Source: UBA4466 sp963925035 (GTDB lineage Bacteria > Bacteroidota > Bacteroidia > Flavobacteriales_D > Crocinitomicaceae). From it: a DNA stretch of 64,000 bases. Positions 53,037-62,181 of the stretch are shown in pieces. Both the position numbers and the translations under genes were made by a program. The stretch lies in the NCBI GenBank assembly GCA_963925035.1, contig CAWUSK010000012.1:1-64000 (forward strand). Direction: 5' to 3'. Under the pieces are notes generated by a model. That model saw only the letters and a list, made by a program, of their open reading frames with translations. It was not told where the DNA came from and ran no database searches. Numbering within the stretch: the first letter of the stretch is position 1; each line of letters opens with the position of its first letter.

Positions 53037-53174
53037 ATGAAGTTTATACTAGAAGTTCGGCAAGAAGTATTGGAGGGAAAAGCCGCCGAGTATTCGTTTG
53101 ACTGCAAAAAAAAGAAGTGCTGTAAGAAGTACAAAAAAGCTGGTATTAACTGTAAAAAGTGTCCCAAGATTTAA
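53037..53174 (+). CDS. 45-aa Cys/Lys-rich small protein
   Basis: The ATG at 53037 opens a 45-codon frame to TAA 53172-53174. After an acidic-hydrophobic start (MKFILEVRQEVLEGKAAEYS) comes FDCKKKKCCKKYKKAGINCK and KCPKI: five cysteines in C-x4-CC-x9-C-x2-C spacing and a very basic charge. The Cys/Lys layout resembles short proteins recurring in Flavobacteriia and could bind zinc or nucleic acid. The opposite-strand frame over the same bases has a poorer start and is judged a shadow. Function unknown. Confidence 0.6.
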   Translation: MKFILEVRQEVLEGKAAEYSFDCKKKKCCKKYKKAGINCKKCPKI

Positions 53175-53259
53175 AGAGTTCAAACCGTTTATTAACTCAG
53201 TGATTTCATTGTCAATTTTCAATTGCCAATCGTTCAATTGCCATTAATTCAAATTCATA

Positions 53260-53598
53260 ATGGGAAAAAATAAGCAAAAAGGATTTTATTCAACCAATCC
53301 AGACTTTCAATTTAACGGCGATTCTTCAGAGGAAAAGGAGACCTTGTCTAATTCAGAACAGAACTTATACGTTTCTATCGATCGCAAACAACGCGGCGGA
53401 AAAGAAGTGACTTTAATAGAAGGGTTTGTAGGTTCTGACGATGATTTGAAAGACCTTGGAAAAACATTAAAAAGTAAATGCGGCGTTGGTGGGTCTGCCA
53501 AAGATAGAGAAATATTAATTCAAGGAAAATTCAAGGATAAAGTATTTGATTTACTAGTAGCAGAGGGTTATTCTGTGAAAAAGAAAGGTGGAAATTAG
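53260..53598 (+). CDS. SUI1/eIF1-like translation factor (YciH type)
   Basis: A 112-aa protein. After a polar N-terminus, residues ~35-112 are a SUI1 fold: LYVSIDRKQRGGKEVTLIEGF, LKDLGKTLKSKCGVGGSAKD, and EILIQGKFKDKVFDLLVAEG. Bacterial YciH members influence start-site fidelity. Cytoplasmic; it seems to form a single unit with the preceding small gene. Confidence 0.88.
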   Translation: MGKNKQKGFYSTNPDFQFNGDSSEEKETLSNSEQNLYVSIDRKQRGGKEVTLIEGFVGSDDDLKDLGKTLKSKCGVGGSAKDREILIQGKFKDKVFDLLVAEGYSVKKKGGN

Positions 53599-53620
53599 TT
53601 GAAGGTTATAAAAAAGGACT

Positions 53621-53675
53621 GCCTGATTTTACACGAAATTATCTGACGGATAAAAGTAGGAGTGTAAAATCAGGC
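53621..53675. repeat. Perfect 14-bp inverted repeat
   Basis: The arms 53621-53634 and 53662-53675 are exact reverse complements. The 27-nt loop contains a short ctgacgg patch. It may be an RNA hairpin, a protein site or a short mobile-element relic. Confidence 0.75.
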
Positions 53676-53903
53676 GACCTAAACCAAAAACAATCGAGAC
53701 TGTGAGTTCTCAATTTTTTAACCTAACCATGTTTAAATTTAGGGGTTTAATTTCGGTTAATTTTATCAAACTACTAAGCAGTATTAGTTATTGATTAAAA
53801 AGGCGTTAATTCTATTTTAAAGGAAAATTAAGATTGGTTAATAATTCGTTGAAAAAAACAAAATGTTTTTTCGTTCTTAGAATCAATCAAGCTAAAATAC
53901 TTT

Positions 53904-53911
53904 TATCTTTG
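53904..53911 (+). promoter_or_regulatory. -7 box of pyrR-pyrB, possibly leaderless
   Basis: TATCTTTG ends 5 bp before the pyrR ATG at 53917, leaving almost no leader. This rules out a PyrR-type attenuator before pyrR at this promoter. Confidence 0.5.
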
Positions 53912-53916
53912 TCTTA

Positions 53917-54465
53917 ATGGAAAAACAAGTCATTCTAAATTCAAGACACTTTGAACTGACGATTAATCGACTTTGTTACCAACTCATTGAAATTCACAAC
54001 GACTTCTCGGATACTGTTTTAATTGGTCTTCAACCAAGAGGGATAAATGTATTAGCACGTATCAAAAGTCGCTTAGAAGAGATTATTGGAAAAGAAGTTG
54101 TTTGTGGAGATTTGGACATTACCTTTTACCGCGATGATTTTAGAAGAAGAGAAACCCCATTAATTCCGAGTGCAACAAACATCGATTTTGATATTGAAAA
54201 CAAAAATGTTGTTTTGATGGACGATGTATTGTACACTGGAAGAACAATTCGAGCGGGACTGGATGCTTTATTGGCTTTTGGTCGTCCTAAGAAAGTGGAG
54301 TTACTCACAATGATAGACAGACGATTTAGAAGAGATTTACCAATTTCTGCAGATTATGTAGGGAAAACAGTCGACACACTGATTTCCGAACGTGTTTCTG
54401 TAGAATGGATAGAAATAGAAGGAGAAGATAAAGTTGTACTTTTTACCCCAGATGCAAATGGATAA
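53917..54465 (+). CDS. pyrR: PyrR regulator / uracil phosphoribosyltransferase
   Basis: A 182-aa type I phosphoribosyltransferase fold. The PRPP-binding motif VVLMDDVLYTGRTIRAGLDA is at residues ~96-115; also VLIGLQPRGINVLARI near 28, and FYRDDFRRRE. In Firmicutes PyrR also binds pyr mRNA; in Bacteroidota the role may be mainly enzymatic. It overlaps pyrB by about 8 bp, so the two are coupled. Confidence 0.92.
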   Translation: MEKQVILNSRHFELTINRLCYQLIEIHNDFSDTVLIGLQPRGINVLARIKSRLEEIIGKEVVCGDLDITFYRDDFRRRETPLIPSATNIDFDIENKNVVLMDDVLYTGRTIRAGLDALLAFGRPKKVELLTMIDRRFRRDLPISADYVGKTVDTLISERVSVEWIEIEGEDKVVLFTPDANG

Positions 54466-55390
54466 TTTAAGTGTAGATCATTTAATTGGAATCAAAGATT
54501 TAACGAAAAACGACATTGAGTTAATCTTTAAAACAGCTGATGCTTTTAAACAAGTTATCAATCGACCAATCAAAAAAGTTCCTTCACTGCGAGATATTAC
54601 CATTGCAAATATTTTCTTCGAAAACTCAACCCGTACACGCTTGTCCTTTGAACTTGCCGAAAAGCGACTTTCTTCGGATGTTATTAATTTTTCAGCTTCA
54701 AGTTCATCCGTAAAGAAAGGAGAAACACTAATTGATACAGTAAACAACATTCTTTCCATGAAAGTGGACATGGTGGTAATGCGACATTCAAGTCCTGGAG
54801 CTGCAAAGTTCTTGTCTGAACGAGTTGACGCATGTGTCATCAATGCTGGAGATGGAACGCACGAACACCCGACACAAGCCTTACTTGACGCTTATTCAAT
54901 TCGAGAGAAACTTGGGAGAGTTGAAGGAAAAAAAGTGGTGATTGTTGGAGATATATTGCATTCACGAGTTGCGTTGTCAAATATTTATTGCCTACAAAAA
55001 CTAGGCGCTGAAGTGATGGTCTGCGGACCAACGACATTGATTCCTAAATACATTTCTGAACTGGGTGTTCAAGTGGAGCATAACTTACAACGTGCATTAG
55101 AATGGTGCGATGTCGCAAATATGTTGCGTATTCAATTGGAAAGACAAGACATTAAGTACTTCCCTTCACTTAGAGAATACTCGATGCAATATGGGTTGAC
55201 AAAAGAGATTTTAGACAATCTTTCGAAAGAAATAGTTGTAATGCATCCTGGACCAATCAATCGAGGAGTGGAGATTACAAGTGATGTTGCAGACTCTAAG
55301 CAATCAATTATTTTACAACAAGTAGAAAATGGAGTAGCGGTGAGAATGGCAGTTATTTATTTATTGGCTTCTAAGATAAAACGTCAATAA
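54458..55390 (+). CDS. pyrB: Aspartate carbamoyltransferase catalytic subunit
   Basis: The start is set at ATG 54458 (MDNLSVDHLIGIKDLTKNDI); ATG 54452 is also possible. It is 310 aa. Carbamoyl-phosphate site FENSTRTRLSFELAEKRL, then MVVMRHSSPGAAKFL, NAGDGTHEHPTQALLDAYSI and HPGPINRGVEI. It makes N-carbamoyl-aspartate in pyrimidine synthesis. No pyrI regulatory subunit is adjacent, so it is probably an unregulated trimer. Confidence 0.95.
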   Translation: MDNLSVDHLIGIKDLTKNDIELIFKTADAFKQVINRPIKKVPSLRDITIANIFFENSTRTRLSFELAEKRLSSDVINFSASSSSVKKGETLIDTVNNILSMKVDMVVMRHSSPGAAKFLSERVDACVINAGDGTHEHPTQALLDAYSIREKLGRVEGKKVVIVGDILHSRVALSNIYCLQKLGAEVMVCGPTTLIPKYISELGVQVEHNLQRALEWCDVANMLRIQLERQDIKYFPSLREYSMQYGLTKEILDNLSKEIVVMHPGPINRGVEITSDVADSKQSIILQQVENGVAVRMAVIYLLASKIKRQ

Positions 55391-55398
55391 TATTTTGC

Positions 55399-55406
55399 TA
55401 AATTTG
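55399..55406 (+). promoter_or_regulatory. -7 box of the STAS gene
   Basis: TAAATTTG fits TAnnTTTG, 16 bp before the ATG at 55423. Confidence 0.4.
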
Positions 55407-55422
55407 AAATAAACAACCTATA

Positions 55423-55761
55423 ATGGACTTTATCGTAAATCAACAAAACGGAACAGCAGTAGTTAAGACGAATGTCGAGAAATTAAATGCTGGAAATGCT
55501 TCAGAATTGAAAGCTGAATTGTTCCAGTTGAATAAAGGTAGTATCAACAATATTGTGATTGATATGTCTAAAACAAAGTATTGCGATTCCTCTGGATTAA
55601 GTGCGATACTTGTAGCGAATCGTTTGTGTAAAGATACCAATGGTAAGTTTGTATTGTGTGGTTTGAATGAAAACGTTAGTAAGCTAATTGGGATCGCTCA
55701 ATTGGATAAAGTGTTTACAATTACTCTTTCAGAATCAGAAGCTTTAGAGGCGATTAAATAG
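55423..55761 (+). CDS. STAS-domain anti-sigma factor antagonist
   Basis: A 112-aa single STAS domain (SpoIIAA/SiaC-like): INNIVIDMSKTKYCDSSGLSA carries the phospho-acceptor Ser in CDSSGLS, followed by LVANRLCKDTNGKFVLCGLN. Such proteins switch partners with kinases like SpoIIAB or SiaB. It is 2.4 kb from the SiaB-like gene. Its stop overlaps the RNase Z start by one base. Confidence 0.88.
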   Translation: MDFIVNQQNGTAVVKTNVEKLNAGNASELKAELFQLNKGSINNIVIDMSKTKYCDSSGLSAILVANRLCKDTNGKFVLCGLNENVSKLIGIAQLDKVFTITLSESEALEAIK

Positions 55762-56672
55762 TGAGTTTCACAATTCAAATTTTAGGCAGCGGATCAGCAA
55801 TTCCAACTTCCTCTAGAGGCTTAACATCTCAATTCATTACCTGCGCAGGACGTCATTATTTAATTGATTGCGGTGAAGGTACTCAGACTCAAATGCGTCG
55901 TTTTGGTGTTAAATTTCAACGGATAGATGCTGTTTTTATTTCTCATTTACATGGCGATCATTATTTTGGATTGATTGGCTTATTGAGCACAATGAATTTA
56001 TTAGGGAGAGTGAAGCCGATTCAAATTTTTGCACCCAAAGAATTGGAAACAATACTTGCATTGCAAATTGAGTACGATGGATCACGTATGTCCTACGAAA
56101 TAGAATTTAATGCAACTGACACCTCAAAAGAGACTGTTTTAATTGAGGATGAGAAAGTGACTGTATCTTCATTTCCACTTTCACATAAAGTACCAACAAC
56201 AGGATTTAAAATCACCCAAAAAGAAAAACAACGTCATTTGCTTATAGATAAAGCGGTAAGTCACGGAGTTAAAATTGAACATTACCATCAGTTGAAAGAC
56301 GGAAATGATGTGACAAACGACGATGGGAAGGTATTTGCATCTAAAGATTATACATTTCCTGGCGAAAAGGAGAAAACCTTTGCTTTTTGTTCAGACACAA
56401 AATATTCTGAAGGAATTGTTCCGAGCATTACATCGGTTGATTTGTTGTACCATGAAGCAACGTTTACGGAAGAGTTTATCGACCGTGCAAAAGCAACAAT
56501 GCATTCGACTGCTAGCCAAGCAGCGACGATTGCAAAAATGGCAAATGTGGGGAAATTGTTAATGGGACATTTAAGCGCTCGCTACGAAGACGGTTCTGAA
56601 CACCTTCAAGAGGCACAATCTATTTTTAACAACTGTGAAGTTGTTGAGGATGGAAGTGTCTACTCTGTTTAA
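55761..56672 (+). CDS. rnz: Ribonuclease Z
   Basis: It starts at GTG 55761 overlapping the STAS stop (TAGTG). The 303-aa protein has the metallo-beta-lactamase motif ISHLHGDHYFGLIGLL, the tRNase Z N-terminal ILGSGSAIPTSSRG, a long insertion, FCSDTKYSEGI (Asp ligand), LLYHEATF and MGHLSARYED (His ligand). It processes the 3' ends of tRNAs without encoded CCA, matching the tRNA-Ser in this window, which lacks CCA. Confidence 0.93.
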   Translation: MSFTIQILGSGSAIPTSSRGLTSQFITCAGRHYLIDCGEGTQTQMRRFGVKFQRIDAVFISHLHGDHYFGLIGLLSTMNLLGRVKPIQIFAPKELETILALQIEYDGSRMSYEIEFNATDTSKETVLIEDEKVTVSSFPLSHKVPTTGFKITQKEKQRHLLIDKAVSHGVKIEHYHQLKDGNDVTNDDGKVFASKDYTFPGEKEKTFAFCSDTKYSEGIVPSITSVDLLYHEATFTEEFIDRAKATMHSTASQAATIAKMANVGKLLMGHLSARYEDGSEHLQEAQSIFNNCEVVEDGSVYSV

Positions 56673-56732
56673 TCCACAGGGCTCGGTGAATAAGTTCTTG
56701 TAAGTTTCTCAAATTCACCTTCCTTTCTTCCT

Positions 56733-56740
56733 TATATTTG
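56733..56740 (+). promoter_or_regulatory. -7 box of parE-parC
   Basis: TATATTTG is 25 bp before the parE ATG. A good -33 box is not visible at the right distance. Confidence 0.4.
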
Positions 56741-56765
56741 ATAGCTTTCCTATAATTAGTTTTAA

Positions 56766-58643
56766 ATGGCAGAAAATCAATATACTGAAGATAATATCCG
56801 GTCCTTAGACTGGAAAGAGCATATAAGGCTAAGACCAGGTATGTATATTGGTAAGTTGGGCGATGGCTCTGCGGCCGACGACGGTATTTATATTCTTGTA
56901 AAAGAAGTGATTGACAATTGCATCGATGAGTTTGTGATGGGAAACGGTCGGAGAGTCGAATTGAGTGTTGTTGATGGGAAAGTAACTGTGCGTGATTACG
57001 GTCGCGGAATTCCTTTAGGAAAAGTAGTGGACGTTGTGTCAAAAATGAACACTGGTGGAAAGTACGATTCAAAAGCATTTAAGAAATCAGTTGGATTGAA
57101 TGGAGTTGGTACGAAAGCAGTAAATGCGTTATCTTCTCATTTCATGGTGTATTCTGTCCGTGACGGAGAGAAAAAGCAAGCGACTTTTGTTCGTGGTGAA
57201 TTGGTGGATGAAACAGGAGTAACAAAAACAACAGAAGAAAACGGAACGTACGTTGAGTTTATTCCAGACGAAACAATATTTAAAAAATACGCATACAGAA
57301 CACCTTTCCTCAACAAGATGTTGTGGAATTATTGCTACTTGAATCGTGAATTGATTATCAAATTCAACAAAGAGAAATTTCAATCTAAATATGGATTGAA
57401 AGATTTGTTGGAGGACAATATGGATGGAGATCCACTTTACCCAATCATTCACTTGGAAGGCGAAGATATCGAAGTAGCGTTTACCCACGGAAAAACATAC
57501 GGTGAAGATTACTATTCATTTGTGAATGGACAGCACACAACGCAAGGTGGAACACACCAAAGCGCATTTCGTGAATCGATGGCGAAAGTGATTCGTGACT
57601 TCTACGGAAAAAATTACGAAGCTTCAGATATCCGTCAATCCATTGTTGCAGCGGTTGCGGTTAAAGTGATGGAGCCGGTATTTGAGTCGCAAACGAAAAC
57701 AAAGTTAGGGTCCAACGAAATTGAACCCGACGGAAAGTCAATGCGCGCGTTCATTAACGACTTTTTGAAAGAGCGTTTGGACAATTACTTACACAAGAAT
57801 CCAAAGACCGCTGAGACATTAGAAAAGAAAATAAAGCAATCAGAGAAAGAACGAAAAGAACTTTCTGGAATTCGTAAAATTGCTCGAGACAGAGCGAAAA
57901 AAGCGAACATGCACAATAAGAAATTGCGTGATTGTCGTGTTCATTTAACAGATTTGAAACACGAATTGCGCGAACAAACGACTTTGTTTATCACCGAGGG
58001 AGATTCAGCGAGTGGATCGATTACAAAATCGAGAAACGTAAATACACAAGCGGTATTTTCATTGCGTGGAAAGCCTTTGAATTGTTACGGATTAACGAAG
58101 AAGGTTGTCTACGAAAATGAGGAGTTCAACCTTGTGCAAGCGGCGCTGAATATCGAAGACGACATGGACGATTTACGGTATAACAACATTGTAGTTGCAA
58201 CGGATGCCGATGTCGACGGAATGCACATTCGAATGTTGTTATTGACGTTCTTTTTGCAATTTTTCCCTGATTTGATCAAACGAAATCACGTTTATATTCT
58301 GCAAACGCCACTGTTCCGTGTAAGAAACAAGAAGAAAACAATTTACTGCTATTCGGAGGAAGAACGAAGAAGTGCAGTCGCAGAACTGGGAAGAAATCCA
58401 GAAATTACTCGATTTAAAGGATTGGGTGAGATTTCACCGGATGAGTTCAAACATTTCATTGGAGACGACATTCGTTTGGAGCCAGTGATTTTGTCTAAGG
58501 ACGCATCGATTGATTCCATTCTTTCTTATTTTATGGGGAAAAACACGCCAGAACGTCAAGAATTCATCATTGATAATTTGAAAGTTGAAGAGGATTTGGT
58601 GATAGAAGATGAAGAAACGTCAAACATTGAAAAAGCATCATAA
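56766..58643 (+). CDS. parE: DNA topoisomerase IV subunit B
   Basis: A 625-aa GHKL ATPase and Toprim protein. N-terminal LRPGMYIGKLGDGS, VIDNCIDEFVMG, DYGRGIPLGKV and GLNGVGTKAVNALS make up the ATP site; then the transducer domain, ITEGDSASGSI (Toprim Glu) and VVATDADVDGMHIRMLLL (Toprim DxD). Shorter than GyrB and paired with parC 3 bp downstream, hence ParE. It unlinks replicated chromosomes. Confidence 0.93.
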   Translation: MAENQYTEDNIRSLDWKEHIRLRPGMYIGKLGDGSAADDGIYILVKEVIDNCIDEFVMGNGRRVELSVVDGKVTVRDYGRGIPLGKVVDVVSKMNTGGKYDSKAFKKSVGLNGVGTKAVNALSSHFMVYSVRDGEKKQATFVRGELVDETGVTKTTEENGTYVEFIPDETIFKKYAYRTPFLNKMLWNYCYLNRELIIKFNKEKFQSKYGLKDLLEDNMDGDPLYPIIHLEGEDIEVAFTHGKTYGEDYYSFVNGQHTTQGGTHQSAFRESMAKVIRDFYGKNYEASDIRQSIVAAVAVKVMEPVFESQTKTKLGSNEIEPDGKSMRAFINDFLKERLDNYLHKNPKTAETLEKKIKQSEKERKELSGIRKIARDRAKKANMHNKKLRDCRVHLTDLKHELREQTTLFITEGDSASGSITKSRNVNTQAVFSLRGKPLNCYGLTKKVVYENEEFNLVQAALNIEDDMDDLRYNNIVVATDADVDGMHIRMLLLTFFLQFFPDLIKRNHVYILQTPLFRVRNKKKTIYCYSEEERRSAVAELGRNPEITRFKGLGEISPDEFKHFIGDDIRLEPVILSKDASIDSILSYFMGKNTPERQEFIIDNLKVEEDLVIEDEETSNIEKAS

Positions 58644-58646
58644 ACA

Positions 58647-61352
58647 ATGGCTGAGGAAAACGAAGAATTGGAAAACGACGGGTTAGAGAGCGAAAATGAT
58701 GGCTTAACTGACGCAGATGGTAATCCGTTTGAGAAAAGTGATACCACAGATAAAATCATTCCTGTTGGCGGTTTGTACGAGAACTGGTTTCTCGAATACG
58801 CGTCATATGTAATACTAGAAAGAGCTGTTCCTTCGTTGTACGATGGTTTTAAACCTGTACAACGTCGAATTATGCATTCCATGAAGGAAATGGACGATGG
58901 ACGTTACAATAAAGTAGCGAATATCATTGGAAACACAATGAAATATCACCCGCACGGTGATGCTTCTATTGGAGATGCTTTGGTTCAATTGGGACAAAAA
59001 GATTTATTGATTGATTGCCAAGGAAACTGGGGAAATACCTTAACGGGTGATGGAGCAGCTGCTGCGCGTTACATTGAAGCACGTTTGTCAAAGTTTGCTT
59101 CTCATGTAGTGTTTAACCCTAAAACTACTAATTGGCTAAAAAGTTACGACGGTAGAAATAACGAGCCGGATCAATTACCTGTTAAGTTTCCATTGCTGTT
59201 GATGCAAGGAGCAGAAGGAATTGCAGTTGGTATGGCTTGTAAAATTATGCCCCACAATTTTATTGAGTTAATTGAGCAATCCATTAACCATTTGCGTGGT
59301 AAAAAAGTAACGATTCTTCCAGATTTCTTAAACGGTGGAATGGCAGATTTTTCCAATTATAACGATGGATTACGTGGTGGAAAAATTCGTTTAAGAGCTA
59401 AAATTCGAAAAGAGGACAACAAGACCTTAATCGTTCATGAAGTTCCTTACGGTACAACAACAACCTTAATTGATTCGATATTAAGAGCCAACGACAAGGG
59501 AAAGATTAAGGTGAAGAAAATTGAAGACAATACTGCTGCAGACGCGGAAGTAATAATTCACTTGGCACCTGGGGTTTCTCCTGATAAAACATTGGATGCA
59601 TTGTATGCATTTACAGATTGTGAAGTTGCGATTTCTCCAAACTGCTCAGTAATTGATGGCAACAGACCTCGATTCATGGGAGTGACAGAAATTTTGAAGG
59701 TCAATACCGATAGAACGGTTGACTTGTTGAAATTGGAATTGGAAATTCGTTTAGCTGAACTTCAAAAACAATGGCATTTCTCAACTTTGGAAAAGATTTT
59801 CATTAATGAAGAAATGTACATCGACTTTAAGAAGTATAGCGATAAAGAAGCGCTGTACATTTATATGCGAGATGCATTCAAACCGTTTGCTAAAGTATTG
59901 ATTCGTGAAATTGAGGACGAAGATTTACATAAGTTGACGCAAATACCAATGATTCGTATTACGCGTTTTGATGCGAGTAAAGCGGAAGATACAATTGCTA
60001 AGATCGAAGCGGAAATTGAAGAAGTGAAAGCTAATTTGGCAAATTTGATCGAGTATTCAATCGACTATTACAAAGATTTAAAAGCAAAATTCGGAGAAGG
60101 AAGAGAGCGAAAAACAGAAATTAAAACGTTTGACTCTATCAACGCGACAAAAGTAATTATTGCCAATAAAAAACTTTACGTCGATTACGAAGAAGGTTTT
60201 GTTGGTCATAGCTTGAAAAAAGCAGAATATATTGCGGATTGTTCGGACCTAGATGATGTCATTATTTTCTTTTCAACTGGAAAAATGATGGTCACGAAAA
60301 TTGCGGATAAGAAGTTTGTTGGGAAGGACATTGTATTTGCCAACGTTTGGAAAAAAGGCGATAAGCGAACCGTTTACCACTTGATGTATCAAGATGGAGT
60401 GGGCGGTACAGCAATGATGAAGCGATTCAACGTCAATTCCATCACACGCGATACTGAATACGATTTAACGAAAGGAACTAAAGGTTCTAAAATGTTGTAT
60501 TTCACTGTTCATCCAAATGGAGAGCGTGAAGTTGTTACAATTATTTTAAGAGCTCGTCCACACTTGAAACGATTGAAGTTCGATATTGATATGGGAGAAC
60601 AATTGATCAAAGGTCGTGATGCTTCAGGAAATAGAGTTACAAAAGAAATTGTTTCTAAGATTGTACAAAAGGAAGTCGGTGGTTCAACACTTGCAGCGCG
60701 TAAAATATCTTACGACACAGTTGTCGGCCGATTGAATGACGAGCAAAGAGGGAAATTCCTGGGTGATTTTAAAGGAAACGATAAGATTTTAACCTTATAC
60801 AGTTCTGGAGAATACCGCTTATCGACATTTGACCTTTCAACTCATTTTGACGATGACATGGTTCACATTGAAAAATGGCATCCAGAACGAGCAATAACAG
60901 CGATTTATTACGACGCTGAAAAAGACCTTCACTTCTGTAAACGTTTTGTTTGTGAAGTCACAATGGACAAAAAAGTATCGTTCATTTCTGAATCTGAAGG
61001 TTCAACGTTAGATGTAGTTTCAACGGCATATCAACCGAAAGCAAAAATTGTTTACAATAAATTATTGAAGGCTACGAAGAATTTACCGGATACTGAAGTC
61101 GATTTAGCTAATTTCATTGAGATAAAAGGAATGAAGTCGCAAGGAAATCAATTGACGAAATTGAAGGTGAAAGAAATCGTTTTAGCACATTCGATTGAAG
61201 GAGAAGAGCCTTGGCCAGAAATTGAAAAGCCTATTTCTACTTCTGAAGATTTAGAAGATGGGAATGATGATGACGATGAATCAACAACTGTCGAGTGGGA
61301 TATAAAGAAGGATGATGATGACGTGCAGCCGAGGTTGTTTGAAGATGAGTGA
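58647..61352 (+). CDS. parC: DNA topoisomerase IV subunit A
   Basis: A 901-aa breakage-reunion subunit: SLYDGFKPVQRRIMHSM, HPHGDASIGDALVQLGQ, GDGAAAARYIEARLS with the active-site Tyr (about residue 131), and a ~400-residue C-terminal beta-pinwheel. The end (about 865-901) is very acidic (DGNDDDDESTTVEWD, KKDDDD), a tail common in Bacteroidota ParC. It begins 3 bp after parE. Confidence 0.92.
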   Translation: MAEENEELENDGLESENDGLTDADGNPFEKSDTTDKIIPVGGLYENWFLEYASYVILERAVPSLYDGFKPVQRRIMHSMKEMDDGRYNKVANIIGNTMKYHPHGDASIGDALVQLGQKDLLIDCQGNWGNTLTGDGAAAARYIEARLSKFASHVVFNPKTTNWLKSYDGRNNEPDQLPVKFPLLLMQGAEGIAVGMACKIMPHNFIELIEQSINHLRGKKVTILPDFLNGGMADFSNYNDGLRGGKIRLRAKIRKEDNKTLIVHEVPYGTTTTLIDSILRANDKGKIKVKKIEDNTAADAEVIIHLAPGVSPDKTLDALYAFTDCEVAISPNCSVIDGNRPRFMGVTEILKVNTDRTVDLLKLELEIRLAELQKQWHFSTLEKIFINEEMYIDFKKYSDKEALYIYMRDAFKPFAKVLIREIEDEDLHKLTQIPMIRITRFDASKAEDTIAKIEAEIEEVKANLANLIEYSIDYYKDLKAKFGEGRERKTEIKTFDSINATKVIIANKKLYVDYEEGFVGHSLKKAEYIADCSDLDDVIIFFSTGKMMVTKIADKKFVGKDIVFANVWKKGDKRTVYHLMYQDGVGGTAMMKRFNVNSITRDTEYDLTKGTKGSKMLYFTVHPNGEREVVTIILRARPHLKRLKFDIDMGEQLIKGRDASGNRVTKEIVSKIVQKEVGGSTLAARKISYDTVVGRLNDEQRGKFLGDFKGNDKILTLYSSGEYRLSTFDLSTHFDDDMVHIEKWHPERAITAIYYDAEKDLHFCKRFVCEVTMDKKVSFISESEGSTLDVVSTAYQPKAKIVYNKLLKATKNLPDTEVDLANFIEIKGMKSQGNQLTKLKVKEIVLAHSIEGEEPWPEIEKPISTSEDLEDGNDDDDESTTVEWDIKKDDDDVQPRLFEDE

Positions 61353-61411
61353 GTTTGTTTAAATATTCCGAATACGGGTTGATAAATTTTTTATCGTTCA
61401 TGAAGTACTGA

Positions 61412-62014
61412 ATGGACAAACATAAAGTAACATATCATGATCAATTTGGAACGATAGTAGGAAGTATGAGCTATGTCAATAAGAAGCTTTACTTACAACT
61501 TTATGGGATTGATTTCCCCTCTATTTATATGTACGGTTTTAGTCCTGAAAATCATCAATAACTTGATGATCGATTTGAATTTGATGATCCGAATAATTTA
61601 ACAAATTATTCTCTTCTTTTTCAACTTACTTTGAGGTTTTTGGTCAACGATAAAATTGAATTTTTAGGTCGATAATGTAATTTGACTGTTAAAAAAGATA
61701 AAGATAATTTTAGTCTCTCTTATCTTAAATGTAAATTTAATGATTTGGAAATTTATATTACAGCCGCTGGACCACTTGAATGTGCGATTATTCAATTAAA
61801 TATTCAACTACCACCTACTATAAAATATAAAGGATGTTATAATTGCAAGTCCTCTGACTACAGTGTTTATGGATTGCAATTCTGGGGATCAATGCTCTGC
61901 TTTAAAAATATAAAAGACGCATATTCTCGAGTGAATAGTAAAGATGAATACATGGATTTAATGGACAATTTCAACGAGTTGGTGCCAGAAAGTTATTATT
62001 TTAGTACGTTTTAA
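61412..62014 (+). pseudogene. DUF6304-like gene broken by two in-frame TAA stops
   Basis: One frame runs from ATG 61412 to the stop at 62012-62014 with TAA at 61559-61561 (codon 50) and TAA at 61673-61675. It has a first part YHDQFGTIVGSMSYVNKKLY, a middle DRFEFDDPNNLTNYSLLFQL, and a third part that alone has a possible TTG start at 61682. The third part has NCKSSDYSVYGLQFWGSMLC and FKNIKDAYSRVNSKDEYMDL, like DUF6304-type proteins found near polymorphic toxin clusters. Because all three parts share a frame, this is one ~200-aa gene with two nonsense mutations. A surviving shorter protein from the third part is possible. Confidence 0.7.
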
Positions 62015-62181
62015 GATCGTCCTGCAGTTTTTGCATGTTATGGCGGTTGATAAATTTAGTAATATCTGGATTTCTCAAACGGTTTAGAGGTGTTTTTGAA
62101 ACTAATAATCCTCTAAAAACTTTCCTCATAATTTGGTCATTCCACAAACATTGTTATCCTTAGGGTAAACAATGATATTCT

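Larger units (their letters stand above)
53599..53916. other. Intergenic with a 14-bp perfect inverted repeat
   Basis: No gene in these 318 bp. The inverted repeat gcctgattttacac (53621-53634) and gtgtaaaatcaggc (53662-53675) with a 27-nt loop is the only structure; no T run follows it, so it is not a standard terminator. The rest is AT-rich promoter sequence for pyrR. Confidence 0.6.

Noticed and set aside
53049..53237. Minus-strand 62-aa frame with a hydrophobic stretch
   Set aside because: It overlaps the plus-strand 45-aa Cys/Lys-rich frame over nearly its whole length; the plus-strand protein has a more protein-like composition and co-directional neighbours.
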